From a virus, in the IMG/VR virus record IMGVR_UViG_3300025138_000182, positions 1 through 32,970 of that record: a DNA stretch of 32,970 nucleotides; one strand, 5' to 3'. Positions 14,630 through 24,200 of the stretch are shown here, piece after piece. The translations under genes and the position numbers were made by a program. Each line of letters begins with the position of its first letter. Position 1 is the first letter of the stretch. The notes under the pieces are model-generated. The model saw only the letters and a program-made list of their open reading frames with translations, was not told the DNA's origin and did no database searches.

Positions 14630-14851
14630 ATGATATGGGTTTATACAGTAGTAATGATGATGATAGAACCAAAAACAAGTGAGAAAACTTTCATAGTATT
14701 TTCTCCAAACACCGCCTTTATAAGTGAAGAGTCTTGCCAACAATGGAGAGAGATTGATATGCTAAGGTTATATAATTCAAGACCAACACCAGATGCAAAG
14801 GCAATAAGTAAATGTACTTCCTTTCCTTTTACTGTGGATAAAGGGGTATAA
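14630..14851 (+). CDS. small protein with two Cys, possible exported peptide
   Basis: The 73-residue product has a short hydrophobic N-terminus (IWVYTVVMMMI), a polar body and two Cys (in EESCQQW and SKCTSF) that could form a disulfide. AAGGAG lies well placed before ATG 14630. The hydrophobic stretch is only about 11 residues, so a signal peptide is uncertain. No family is recognised. It sits 1 nt after the endonuclease stop. Confidence 0.5.
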   Translation: MIWVYTVVMMMIEPKTSEKTFIVFSPNTAFISEESCQQWREIDMLRLYNSRPTPDAKAISKCTSFPFTVDKGV

Positions 14852-14854
14852 GTA

Positions 14855-15112
14855 TTGACTAAGTGGACTATCCCCGAAGAAAAATCTTTTAATCCTGTAA
14901 CTAAGCCTTTACATTATAACATAGGTGAGATAGAATGCATTGACTATATCAAGCAGGTGTTAGGCGTTGAAGGTTTCATTGCATATTGTCACGGTAATAT
15001 GATCAAGTATCAACATCGTCACAGGTACAAGAACAAACCTGTTGAAGATATGGATAAGGCTGATTGGTATATGCAAAGAATGAGAGAAACTATGAGGGAG
15101 ATTCATAAGTGA
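14855..15112 (+). CDS. DUF3310 protein
   Basis: The 85-residue protein carries the DUF3310 pattern: KPLHYNIGEIECIDYI, then the GF-x3-CHGNMIKYQHRHRYKNK core, then DMDKADWYM. DUF3310 proteins are common beside phage nucleotide and replication genes, often called SaV-like or putative nucleotide kinases, but their activity is unproven. The start is TTG 14855 with AAGGGG 8 nt upstream; the next Met is inside the core motif. It overlaps the next gene by 4 nt (GTGA). Confidence 0.8.
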   Translation: MTKWTIPEEKSFNPVTKPLHYNIGEIECIDYIKQVLGVEGFIAYCHGNMIKYQHRHRYKNKPVEDMDKADWYMQRMRETMREIHK

Positions 15113-15276
15113 AGCCATACGATCAGGGCAGAGAAGCTTTCATTAAGGGTAAGTTAGGCAACCCTTATAAGAAAGACACACGCCCTAACAAAGATTGGGA
15201 GTTTGGTTTTAACACTGAATATTTCAAGAACTTAAAAAAAGTAAAACAGGATGAACAAGCTAGAGCAGGAAGCTAA
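15109..15276 (+). CDS. RMF/CrpP-like small basic peptide
   Basis: A 55-residue protein starting MKPYDQGREAFIKGKLGNPY and continuing with a W-E-F-G-F segment. The pattern G-x2-A-x3-G, NPY, and a later W-x2-GF matches the ribosome modulation factor / CrpP-like small proteins. Family members bind the 70S ribosome and dimerise it. GTG 15109 lies 8 nt after GAGGGAG, one of the best ribosome sites in the window, and overlaps the DUF3310 stop. The tail is Lys/Gln-rich. The similarity is short, so ribosome binding is an inference. Confidence 0.5.
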   Translation: MKPYDQGREAFIKGKLGNPYKKDTRPNKDWEFGFNTEYFKNLKKVKQDEQARAGS

Positions 15277-15451
15277 GAAGTACACACGCAAGAAGCGTAA
15301 TCCAGACATGATAAAACCCCTCACTGCCCGAAGGTATCTAGCAGGACAAGCTCTTGCTGGATTACTATCAGGTAGTAAGGGGTCTTTAAATATGTCCGAG
15401 GTAAAGCGTTCAGCATATGAATGGGCAGACTTTATGTTAGATGATAACTAG
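15251..15451 (+). CDS. small basic protein at the end of the early arm
   Basis: The 66-residue product starts MNKLEQEAKKYTRKKRNP, has a central helix ARRYLAGQALAGLLSG, and ends YEWADFMLDDN. It overlaps the RMF-like gene by 26 nt. ACAGG touches the ATG, so the ribosome site is poor. The stop TAG (15449-15451) overlaps the stop of the convergent virion gene. No family is recognised; a DNA- or RNA-binding role is possible given the charge. Confidence 0.5.
   Translation: MNKLEQEAKKYTRKKRNPDMIKPLTARRYLAGQALAGLLSGSKGSLNMSEVKRSAYEWADFMLDDN
15448..15451. other. convergent stop codons sharing CTAG
   Basis: CTAG at 15448-15451 supplies the TAG of the + strand gene (15449-15451) and, on the other strand, the TAG of the 1219-residue virion gene (15448-15450). 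The two arms of the genome end against each other with no spacer, and no hairpin-plus-T-run terminator is seen on either side. Confidence 0.85.
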
Positions 15452-18400
15452 GGGTTAATAGAAATTGTAGGTCGTTTACCTGTGATTTGTTCATAACGAA
15501 CAGCTTCATTTCCTGTCACAGTATCTACTCTATTACCAGATAGTTCTTCTACTTTTTGCATCAGTATCATTTGACGAGATGCAACTTCAGTAGGATTTTC
15601 TGCATCAGCTAAGTACGCACCACTTGTTTCATAGATACCCTCTCCGATTTTATTAGCAGCCTCATTATAAATATCTTCCCCTTCTTTACTAAGATCAATA
15701 AGATATTCATTTTTAATATAATTTATTTTATCTACAGGTTGCAGTTTATCAAACAGATCATTCCAGAATTTAGACTGTTGAGTTATTGATTGTCTAACAA
15801 AACTATCAAGCATCTCTGCTTGTCTTTTGTAAGCTTCTTTCATAGGATAATCTTCTGGATTTTTTTCAGCTCTTTCTAATACTTCATCGTAAGTAAGACC
15901 AAGAAATTTTTGTGGTGTGTTTTTACCTGTTTGACGAATACCTTTTTTCCACATTAAAAATCCTTCGTTCAAAGTTCCTGAAAGACTTTCAGTAACCTTT
16001 CTGTGTACCACAGCGTTCTCTATACTTCTACTTGATATATATTTATATTCTTCAAATTTAAACTTATTAAACTCTCTTTGTATTTCAGTCATAGTAGGTT
16101 CTGCAGCAACACCAGTTAGTTGTCTTTTCAACGGGTTAATTTTACCTATGGGCATAGGGTTTAAAATACTGTAGATTTTTATATCTGTTTCACCATTAAT
16201 AGATTGTGACCTTTGTACAGACCTTAAATCTGGCATAGCTTTTAGTGCTTCAGTCATAAAAATATTGTTAGCAGATTCAGATGCATCTATATCTAACCTT
16301 ATAGGAGTATTATCTTCATCTACTCCTTGAGGGGTATAACCTAAATCTCTGTTATATGCACTACCTGCTGCATCGTAGTCAAATTGACCCACTGTATCTC
16401 TAATAATAGTAAGAGGATAACCTAAAACAGAAATAACTCTTCCTAATTCTTTATCAATGTCTTCTTCTATTTTAGGTGTACTACCTTCACCACTAATTTC
16501 AACGGACATTTTATTAGCTATTGCAGAAAACATGGATAAATCAAATCCCATATCGTTTAGACCACCCATAACGCTGCCTAGGTCTGAGAGCTTATCTCCT
16601 TCAGGTAGCCCCATTTGTTTACGATAGATAAGATCACCTATATACATAGGTGCTAGTAAGAAACCTACAGAGTTCCCTATATCTACGTCAGCACCTATCT
16701 TATCCTCAAGAGAAGCGTAATCTACTTCACCCTCTTTAGATTTAGCTAACTCGTAACCCATTGCTATTAACATCGCACCTGTAGCAGACCTTACATACCT
16801 ATCTTCAGTTGATTTATATGCATCACCAAAAAATGTAATTTCTCCTTTAGCTTTTTTTCTACCCATACGGTTTAATCCGTCAATAATTGGACCCACAAAA
16901 GGCATATAGTCTGCTTGCATTTCTATATGGTTAGCAATGTACCTTGGAAAAGGAATACCCATGGCACTAGATACTACAAAAGGAGCTATTTCATTTGCTT
17001 TTATTGCAAATTTAGCACCTTTACCAAACAAAGATGTGTCGTTGTAGTAATCCCTCTGCATAGTAAATCTCTTAGCATCATCAAGAGCTTTTTCTAATAC
17101 AAAGCCATCTAGTTTTTGAAGATTACCGTTCTTAACAATAAAATCTTTTACATTTAAACCTAGTTCAGGGTTATTTATAGTGCGTAATTGTTTATCAATA
17201 CTACTAAAAAATGCCCCCTGTTTAAATACAGTATCAGTAGCAGTGTTTAATATGTTTACAAATCTACCAGCTTTAGCTAGAGGATTCATACTCTTAGTGC
17301 CTAGCTCTATCCGCATGGTGTCATGAAAAGTGCGCATATAAGCATCAGGCATTTCTAATTCCATCATACCTTTAACCACATCACTAGTGGCGCTGTCTAA
17401 AGACATGCCTCTTAGAGTAGCAGTCATATTACTTACCATGTTTGAGCTAAGACGTTTATCAGTAAAGGGAATATTAACACCTAGTTCACCAGTTTCTCTA
17501 GGTTTAATATTAATTAGGTCGTTTCTTTTTAATGTTATAGCACCTAATAAAGCTCTGTTAAACTCGTCCATACCCTCTACAACACCAAGCAAACCTGTTG
17601 AGGTAACATTTCTTGCAGTTGTAGCAACCTGAGAAGTCATAAATGCAATACGCATTTGATCTAGTATTTGCACACTACGATAGATACCCTTTCCTAAGTC
17701 AATACCAGAGCCTACGGTATTACTTATTGCTTCTTCCACAATATCTGCAGCACGTTTATCATCAATAGTGCTTAGTGAGGCTGAGGTTAATGTTTTTAAA
17801 TCATTAAGGACATTTGTTTTTTTAAATGCAAGGTCATCCAAAGATTTTTTACTTGCTTGTTGTGTGCTTCTTTTAACAATTGAAGCTTCTGCCAAAGTTC
17901 TACCCGCATCAGAAAGATCAGCTAAGTATATTAGAGATAGTTGATCAGAGGTAAGACCGTACTTAGACTTAATATCATCAAGCACTTTAAATGTAGAGCC
18001 GCCATCAATACCTTCACTTCTTATTCTTTCAGCAATAGCTGCAGTAATTCTTGTTCCCTCTGGAACATTAAGTTCTTTAGAAATATCCAGTGTTGCCGCT
18101 GTTATAGAACGAAGTGTATCTATACTTAAACCAGAACTAAACTCAGGCACTGCCTGACCTTCAGGTATACCTTTAAGTATTGCCTGACCCATAGCAACCT
18201 TGTCTGCATCCAAGGGATCTAGTGTAACTTTCTCTCCCCTTTTTGCAGCAATAATGTTTTGAATTTTTAAAGTTCTTTCTAGTGCTGATTTAAATTCTTG
18301 AGAACCTACCGACTCAAAAGTTTTTTTAGCTGTTTTAGATACTTCTTCAAGATTAGCTTTGTTGGTAGCTTGTTGTTTGGCTATAAGCTCTTCAACATTT

Positions 18401-19107
18401 CTAGTTTTTCTACCTGATAAATATCCCCCAGCACCACCTGTAACAAGACCTAGAGTACCTGCTATACCCATGTCTATAGCTGTATCTTTAGGGGTATACT
18501 CATAACCTTCTATAAGATTTTCTCTAGTTTTCCCAGCACCATAACTTTGAACCCCAGCTATACTAGACTCAATAGCTGCACCACCTAATGCACCTTTTAA
18601 TACAGCTTTCTTTTTAAAATAATCAGCAATTCTATTTCTTACTAAAAGTTGTGTGCCTTTAGTAGCTGCTTTTGCACCTGCCTTCGCTAAACCAAGACTA
18701 CCAAAACCAAGGTAAGTAGAGGGAGATTTAATTAACGACTCAGTAAAATCACCTAAGCCAGAAAGAATACCTGTACCTGCTTCTTCAGAGGTATCCCAAG
18801 CTTGAATAAGTCTACCAAAAGATTCTTTACCATCAGGATTATACTTGGGATTCTTAACATAATTTAAATCTTTTACTGCTGTAAAATCATTCCAAGATTG
18901 AAACCTCATATGCTCAATAAATTTATCTCGCATACCTTCTCTACCTGCTTCAGCTATTTCAGCATCAGACAGATTGTATCTTCCACCCTGAAAGAAAGAC
19001 TTTAAGTCTGATTGAAAATCTTCATCTTCTGTTAAATCTTTAAATTTATCAGCAGGGGTTATATAATAATCTAAATCTTTAATTTTGCTAGTAGTTATTT
19101 CTTCCAT
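15448..19107 (-). CDS. large internal virion / ejection protein
   Basis: The 1219-residue protein starts MEEITTSKIKDLDYYITPAD and is mostly helical. It has Gly/Ala-rich, membrane-prone stretches: about residues 110-160 (GTGILSGLGDF, YLGFGSLGLAKAG) and about 175-235 (ALGGAAIESSIAG, MGIAGTLGLVTGG). A further hydrophobic stretch lies near 740-765. Its size, position after a lysozyme and hydrophobic segments fit internal core proteins (compare T7 gp15/gp16) that leave the virion and span the cell envelope at infection. No lytic transglycosylase motif is seen, and that activity may reside in the lysozyme upstream. The ATG overlaps the previous stop (TAATG). Function is inferred from context and composition. 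Confidence 0.6.
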   Translation of the reverse strand: MEEITTSKIKDLDYYITPADKFKDLTEDEDFQSDLKSFFQGGRYNLSDAEIAEAGREGMRDKFIEHMRFQSWNDFTAVKDLNYVKNPKYNPDGKESFGRLIQAWDTSEEAGTGILSGLGDFTESLIKSPSTYLGFGSLGLAKAGAKAATKGTQLLVRNRIADYFKKKAVLKGALGGAAIESSIAGVQSYGAGKTRENLIEGYEYTPKDTAIDMGIAGTLGLVTGGAGGYLSGRKTRNVEELIAKQQATNKANLEEVSKTAKKTFESVGSQEFKSALERTLKIQNIIAAKRGEKVTLDPLDADKVAMGQAILKGIPEGQAVPEFSSGLSIDTLRSITAATLDISKELNVPEGTRITAAIAERIRSEGIDGGSTFKVLDDIKSKYGLTSDQLSLIYLADLSDAGRTLAEASIVKRSTQQASKKSLDDLAFKKTNVLNDLKTLTSASLSTIDDKRAADIVEEAISNTVGSGIDLGKGIYRSVQILDQMRIAFMTSQVATTARNVTSTGLLGVVEGMDEFNRALLGAITLKRNDLINIKPRETGELGVNIPFTDKRLSSNMVSNMTATLRGMSLDSATSDVVKGMMELEMPDAYMRTFHDTMRIELGTKSMNPLAKAGRFVNILNTATDTVFKQGAFFSSIDKQLRTINNPELGLNVKDFIVKNGNLQKLDGFVLEKALDDAKRFTMQRDYYNDTSLFGKGAKFAIKANEIAPFVVSSAMGIPFPRYIANHIEMQADYMPFVGPIIDGLNRMGRKKAKGEITFFGDAYKSTEDRYVRSATGAMLIAMGYELAKSKEGEVDYASLEDKIGADVDIGNSVGFLLAPMYIGDLIYRKQMGLPEGDKLSDLGSVMGGLNDMGFDLSMFSAIANKMSVEISGEGSTPKIEEDIDKELGRVISVLGYPLTIIRDTVGQFDYDAAGSAYNRDLGYTPQGVDEDNTPIRLDIDASESANNIFMTEALKAMPDLRSVQRSQSINGETDIKIYSILNPMPIGKINPLKRQLTGVAAEPTMTEIQREFNKFKFEEYKYISSRSIENAVVHRKVTESLSGTLNEGFLMWKKGIRQTGKNTPQKFLGLTYDEVLERAEKNPEDYPMKEAYKRQAEMLDSFVRQSITQQSKFWNDLFDKLQPVDKINYIKNEYLIDLSKEGEDIYNEAANKIGEGIYETSGAYLADAENPTEVASRQMILMQKVEELSGNRVDTVTGNEAVRYEQITGKRPTISINP

Positions 19108-19979
19108 TATGGGTTTGCCTTATTCCATGCGGTCCATACATCTGATGTAGGTTGTCCAGAAAGTAAAAATTCTTTAAGTCTTAAAATTTCAGTGTCTAGA
19201 AAATTTAAAGCGTTTTCATTTCTATTATAAGAATTTTTATAACCCCTTATTAAATTATCAATTGCTATCCTAACTTGTTGTGCATTTTCACCCACTATCT
19301 GAGGCTGCGGGTCATTCTCAGATTTAAAAGAAAAAGTTGCACCTGCAATGCCTGATAACCTAGCCGCAATATTTCTTTGCAATTTTGATTCTGTTTGAAG
19401 ACCAAAATCACCTGTAAGGGCTTGATAGTTTTGCACAGGCGGAACAGTTACAGTTACATCTGGTCTTCCTCTTTCCCTTGCACGACTTAGTATTTCTCTT
19501 GCAGATAAAAAGTCTGCATCATCTCTTTGAGCATTTGTAATGGCTCTAATAAATTGATCTTGAAGATCATCTACATTACTAGGCACACCATTGTCAGTAA
19601 AATAATTTAATATTTTTTCTCTGCCTTCTTCATCTGGAATAGAGTTCCAAATAAGTTCACTTACATTTTCAAGTGCCTCTCTATTTACAGCACCACCTTT
19701 GGATTCAGCAATTTTTTTAAGTTTAATTATTTGAGTTTCTAAACCACCTTGAAACTCAAGCGCTCGTGCTGCTTGTTGAGTAAACCCTAACTTTATTCCT
19801 TCAGCAATGCGAGCCTTACTAGAGTCTTTCAAATTTTTAATCTCTTCAAATTTAGATAAGCCAGCAGTTAAAAGATACTCTCTATTCTTTGAAACTCTGT
19901 CTTGCATAAAAGCTCTTTTTTCATCTAAATTTTCACTGTAACGTCTTGCAGCGCCTCCGAGGACAGCTTTAAATCCCAT
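19107..19979 (-). CDS. probable virion protein, function unknown
   Basis: The 290-residue protein starts MGFKAVLGGAARRYSENLDEKR. The first 100 residues are charged helix, likely coiled coil, followed by a mixed C-terminal half rich in Asn, Gln and Arg. No enzyme motif is visible. AGGAG, contained in the last codons of the upstream gene, sits 8 nt before the ATG. It lies between a small conserved protein and the ejection protein and ends in a TAATG overlap with the latter, so a structural or chaperone role is likely. Confidence 0.5.
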   Translation of the reverse strand: MGFKAVLGGAARRYSENLDEKRAFMQDRVSKNREYLLTAGLSKFEEIKNLKDSSKARIAEGIKLGFTQQAARALEFQGGLETQIIKLKKIAESKGGAVNREALENVSELIWNSIPDEEGREKILNYFTDNGVPSNVDDLQDQFIRAITNAQRDDADFLSAREILSRARERGRPDVTVTVPPVQNYQALTGDFGLQTESKLQRNIAARLSGIAGATFSFKSENDPQPQIVGENAQQVRIAIDNLIRGYKNSYNRNENALNFLDTEILRLKEFLLSGQPTSDVWTAWNKANP

Positions 19980-19980
19980 C

Positions 19981-20511
19981 TTAAGTACTCCTACTCATTA
20001 AACCTTTTGAGGGTTTTGTTTCTTCTTCTTGTTTAGCTGGGCTTTCTTCAACTTGATCTTTTAAAGTTGTTGCCATACCTTCTAAAAGTTCAAAGCCAGA
20101 GTCTTGTTCTTCTTCAGGTGTACTTTTTAATTCTGCTTTTAAAAGAGACAACGCTTTTTCTTTTGTACCCATAACTTTTTCATCAGGAAATTCTTTAAAG
20201 TCTATCCCTGAATCTTTTGCTAAGTTATAAAGAAACTCATGAAGCACTGGTGCAACAAGTATACTAACATCTATACTATGCATACCTTCTGAAACTTTAG
20301 AGGTTAAATAAGTTTCAACTAAAACATTTAAAGGTAAACCCCTTTCAAGAATAAGCAATAGGTTGTCTATTGAATCTTCCTCTGAAAGATCGTCTAAGTG
20401 AAGTTCAATTATTTCATCTACGTTATTAAATTTACTGGGTTTATCCCAAGGATAATTACCGGGTTTTTTAGTTAAAGATTGGCCGGGAATAGGACCACTA
20501 AGTATTCTCAT
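19981..20511 (-). CDS. conserved marine-phage protein with GPIPGQSLT start
   Basis: ATG 20511 is chosen over an in-frame GTG at 20520, since AAGGG (at the end of the lysozyme gene) spaces correctly only to the ATG. The 176-residue product begins MRILSGPIPGQSLTKKPGNY and then PWDKPSKF, a Pro/Gly-rich start that recurs in marine phage structural clusters as far as I recall. The middle is acidic and helical; the C-terminal 50 residues are Glu/Lys/Ser-rich and probably disordered. No enzymatic motif is visible. The gene starts 1 nt after the upstream stop, so translation is coupled. Confidence 0.55.
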   Translation of the reverse strand: MRILSGPIPGQSLTKKPGNYPWDKPSKFNNVDEIIELHLDDLSEEDSIDNLLLILERGLPLNVLVETYLTSKVSEGMHSIDVSILVAPVLHEFLYNLAKDSGIDFKEFPDEKVMGTKEKALSLLKAELKSTPEEEQDSGFELLEGMATTLKDQVEESPAKQEEETKPSKGLMSRST

Positions 20512-20512
20512 T

Positions 20513-21253
20513 TTATTCACCCTTAAAAAGTTTTTGCTCTGCTAACCTTCTAGCAACAAGCCCGTCTAGTTTTTTACCACCAGCTTTATTATACTCTAAC
20601 ATCATTTTAGCAATCTCTTGTTTATTTCTTTTACCACCATCCATTAACTGATTTAACCTACTTCTTCCTAAATTTTGAGTAAAACTTGTTAGAGCGTCTA
20701 TTTGATTTTTTGTAAATTTATACCCGTACTTATCTTGTAAATCTTCAACAGATTTTTTAGCAGAACTTAAATCTTTTGACAGCATTATTTTAGCTTGTTC
20801 TTCAGTAACTACTTGATCTTTGCCACTAGCTTTACTACCGTAACCTATAGATTGTTGTTTATAATCATCATAAGGAGTCTCCCTAAAACCTTCAAAACCT
20901 GCAACAAGATTTACTAGAGATGTTGATGTAGAATCTGGATCAACTGTTGGTACTGAAAAACCTTTTAACATATCATCTTGTGTAGAACTAGCAACCTTAT
21001 ACTCATTAGCTACTGAATCCTTAAAAGATTTACTTACTTCGTAGTTAGCTTGTTGCCATTCTTTTATTTTTTCAGCAGGTTCATAGGCTGCTTCTGCCCT
21101 AATATATTCTAAACGTTTTTTGCCTCTTGCCATATTAACAGCAACACTTCTTTCCATAAGAGCCTTGGATTCAAGAACACGTTGATTTTGAAAACCAACT
21201 TGCCCTAATCTTTTTCTCGCTCTTAGAATTTCTTTCTTGTTATATAAGCTCAT
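20513..21253 (-). CDS. virion-associated lysozyme (GH24-like) with helical N-terminus
   Basis: The C-terminal 135 residues are a T4-lysozyme-like muramidase that cleaves the peptidoglycan glycan. E121 lies in GFEGFRETPYDDY, D130 is 9 residues on as in T4 (E11 to D20), and the SIGYGSK segment follows, with S135 where T4 has Thr26 and a loop one residue shorter. ALTSFTQNLGRSRL is the usual second signature. The first 100 residues are basic, helical and Gln/Arg-rich, with no signal peptide. This extension, and the place within the virion genes, suggest a wall enzyme carried in the particle and used at entry. A role as endolysin cannot be ruled out, since no other lysozyme is seen. AAAGAGG precedes ATG 21253. 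Confidence 0.8.
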   Translation of the reverse strand: MSLYNKKEILRARKRLGQVGFQNQRVLESKALMERSVAVNMARGKKRLEYIRAEAAYEPAEKIKEWQQANYEVSKSFKDSVANEYKVASSTQDDMLKGFSVPTVDPDSTSTSLVNLVAGFEGFRETPYDDYKQQSIGYGSKASGKDQVVTEEQAKIMLSKDLSSAKKSVEDLQDKYGYKFTKNQIDALTSFTQNLGRSRLNQLMDGGKRNKQEIAKMMLEYNKAGGKKLDGLVARRLAEQKLFKGE

Positions 21254-21282
21254 TTACGACCTCTTTACTTTATTGTAAATTT

Positions 21283-24200
21283 TTATCTTCCTGTTGCCCA
21301 ATCAAAAAGGGCCTGACCAAGAGAAGCATCATCTTTTAAATCCTGTGCAAGGTTTATTGCATCCAGTTCAGCTTGACCTTGAAGTTTTGCAACCAATATC
21401 TGTGTAATCCTGTCTAGTCCACTCTCACCAGCTGTAAAAGCATAGTCCATATCATCACGTTCTTTTTGCCAAATCTGATCTATTACAGCACTGGTAATAC
21501 CAACAGCTACTGATACTGCAGCAGCATTAGCATCATTCTCTTCTGCTGTGTCTATAGTAGCAATCTCTTGACGCCATGTACTATTAGCCTGTTCAATAAT
21601 TAATGCATTAGAAGTTTCATACTGTTGTCTTGCAGATTTTAAAGAGGCATTAAACTTTAGATTTGAATTTGCTTCAGTTAAGTCTAGGGACTTAATTATG
21701 TTTTGTTGCTCTAAATTAAACTTAGATGCATTAGATCCTAAGTCAGCAAAGAATTGATTGGTTTGATTTTCAGACGCAGCATTAAAATTTAATGCAGCAT
21801 TCTCTGCAGCAGCATCTGTAAACAAAGCAGTTACTTGTTGTTGAGATTTAAATATCTCAATTTGTTGTTCATTCTCAAGGTTAGCTAAGTCTAATTGTAA
21901 AAAATTATTTGCATTTTGAACTTCAGCTTGTTGCCTATTATTTAATTCGGTTGTTTCTAAAGAAGAAAGTTGAGCAGCTTCAGCCATAATTAATGCTTGC
22001 TCGTTACTTAAGTTTGCAAGATTTGCTGTTTGTGCAAGTTTAGAGTCTTGCATTGCTTCTGATTGTTCTTTAGCAAAGTTAAGATTAGCAACCTCAGCAA
22101 TTCTTTCAGAATTAATAACTGCTTCTTGTTGGGCGTTACTAAGTTCTTGACCCACTAATGCAGCTTCAATCTGAGCATTAGCTAATGATGCCTGTACCCT
22201 ACTAGAAAGGTTAGTAGTTTCTACCGTTAAATTATTAGTCATGTTATAAATTAAGGTAGATTGCTCAGTTTCAAGAGTAATGCCACGTTCCTGCAATTCA
22301 TTAGCAACATTAAATATTTCTGTTTGTTGTTTGTTATCTATGACTTTACCTTCCAAAGCAGTACGGGCAGCGTACTCTTGGACAAAAGCTTGTTGTTTAT
22401 TTGTCAGGGTAATATCATTTGCAGAAGCATAACGTTCAGTATTAAGTATCTCTACTTGTTGTTTATTATCTAAAACCTTACCTTGAAGTGCGGCTCTCAG
22501 TTGTGCGTTAGCTAGAGCTGTAGCTTCTCTACTGTTTAAATTTTCTACTTCAATATTAAGAGCTTCAGTACTTTTTTGTAGATTAACTTGTTGTTCATAT
22601 GTAAGATTTGTATCATTGACCTCAGCAATTCTGGCAGCATTAAACAAAGCAGTCTGCTGTCTTATATCCATTGACTTACCTTCAAGGGCAGATCTTGATA
22701 TAGCGTCTTGCAGAAATGCTTTATTTTTAGCTGAAGCATCAAACTCTGCTGCACTATAAGCATTAGTAGCTTCAAGCACAGCCATTTGTTGTTCATTAGT
22801 AAGGTTCTGACCCATCATTGCTGCTTTAACTTGTAGAGATGCTATAGCAGATTGTTGATCATTATTTAATTCCGATAGTTCAATCTGTAAATTTTCAGCA
22901 GACTGTTGAAGTAATGATTGTTGCTCATTGCTTAAATTTAACTCTTTCATATCAGCATATGTTGAAGCATTTGTTATAGCAACTTGAGCATTTAAATCTA
23001 AAGATTTATTTTGTAGTGCAGCTTTAACAGTAAAATTTGCAAGAACAACCTCATTCATATTACTTAAGTTGTCGCTTTGAAGTGAGAATGCATTAGTAGA
23101 ATTTTGTATAGCTGCTTTATTTTGATTGGAAAGGTTTTGTAACTCAAGGCCTTGCAACGCAGCAGCATTAGATAAAGCTACAGCTCTAGCATCTGTCAAG
23201 TTAGACATATCCATTTCGCTAAAAATTCTAGCATCCCTTTCAGCAATGGGTAATGCAGACTCTAATGAAGCTTGAAGCATAGCTGATGCTGCCATTGAGG
23301 ATGCGCCCATACCTCTTGAAGCCATAAGTGCTGCTGTAGCTCTCATTGCTGATGCTGCCCATGCCGGTGTACCATCATTAAACTCTTGCATGATGATATT
23401 CATCTGTCCTCTAACAGTAGAACTAGGTTTAACTACCCCTTGTATAGACTCTTGTAAGGTTATTTGCTCAAGAGTTGGCGCACGTAAAACTGCATTATCA
23501 TTAAGTTCTTCCATAATTTTAGCAGTGGTATATACAGCACTATTTACAAGCTCTTTATTAACACCTATGTTGTCGGCATTAATAAGTTCCTCTTCTCCTA
23601 CTTTGCCTTTAGCACCTTCTATATTACTTTGATAGTCTGTCTCAGCTCCTTTTGCATCAGGAAAATCTTTATCTATTGCTGGGTCTGGTGTTTCAGGTAG
23701 AGTAATACTTGAAGTTTCTGGTACGGATAAGCTGTAAGTATCTTCAGAGTCAATAGTTTCTCCATCTTCTACTTTACCTTTAGCTGCTTCCAGATCACTT
23801 GTATGATTACTTACCACTTCTTTTGACTGTTCTGGGGGTAATCCTAAACCTTGAGCCGTGGCTAATTCTTTTTGTGCATCAACGGTTCTTGTTGAATACT
23901 TTGATTCATCAAGATCATAATCAGTAGCGGCTGTTGCTTCTGGGGTTGGGGTTTTAAATGAGGCAGCTTCAATATTAAAAGTTTTGTTTGTTACTACCTC
24001 AATAGCTTTTGGATAGTTTGGAACCATAATTGGTTTACCATTTGCATCTAAAACTGGCTCACCTTTTTCATTAAGTTGTCTTATTGGGGGCAGCACATCA
24101 GCAAGTTTAGCTGCTTTCATTTTGTCTGCTTCAGTTAAAACCATATCCGCTGTTTTAGCAACAGTTGTAATAGCAGTTATTTTTGCAGCATCAAGCCCTG

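Noticed and set aside
15440-15470. Bidirectional terminator between the arms
   Set aside because: No stem followed by a T-run could be found on either strand near the convergent stops.
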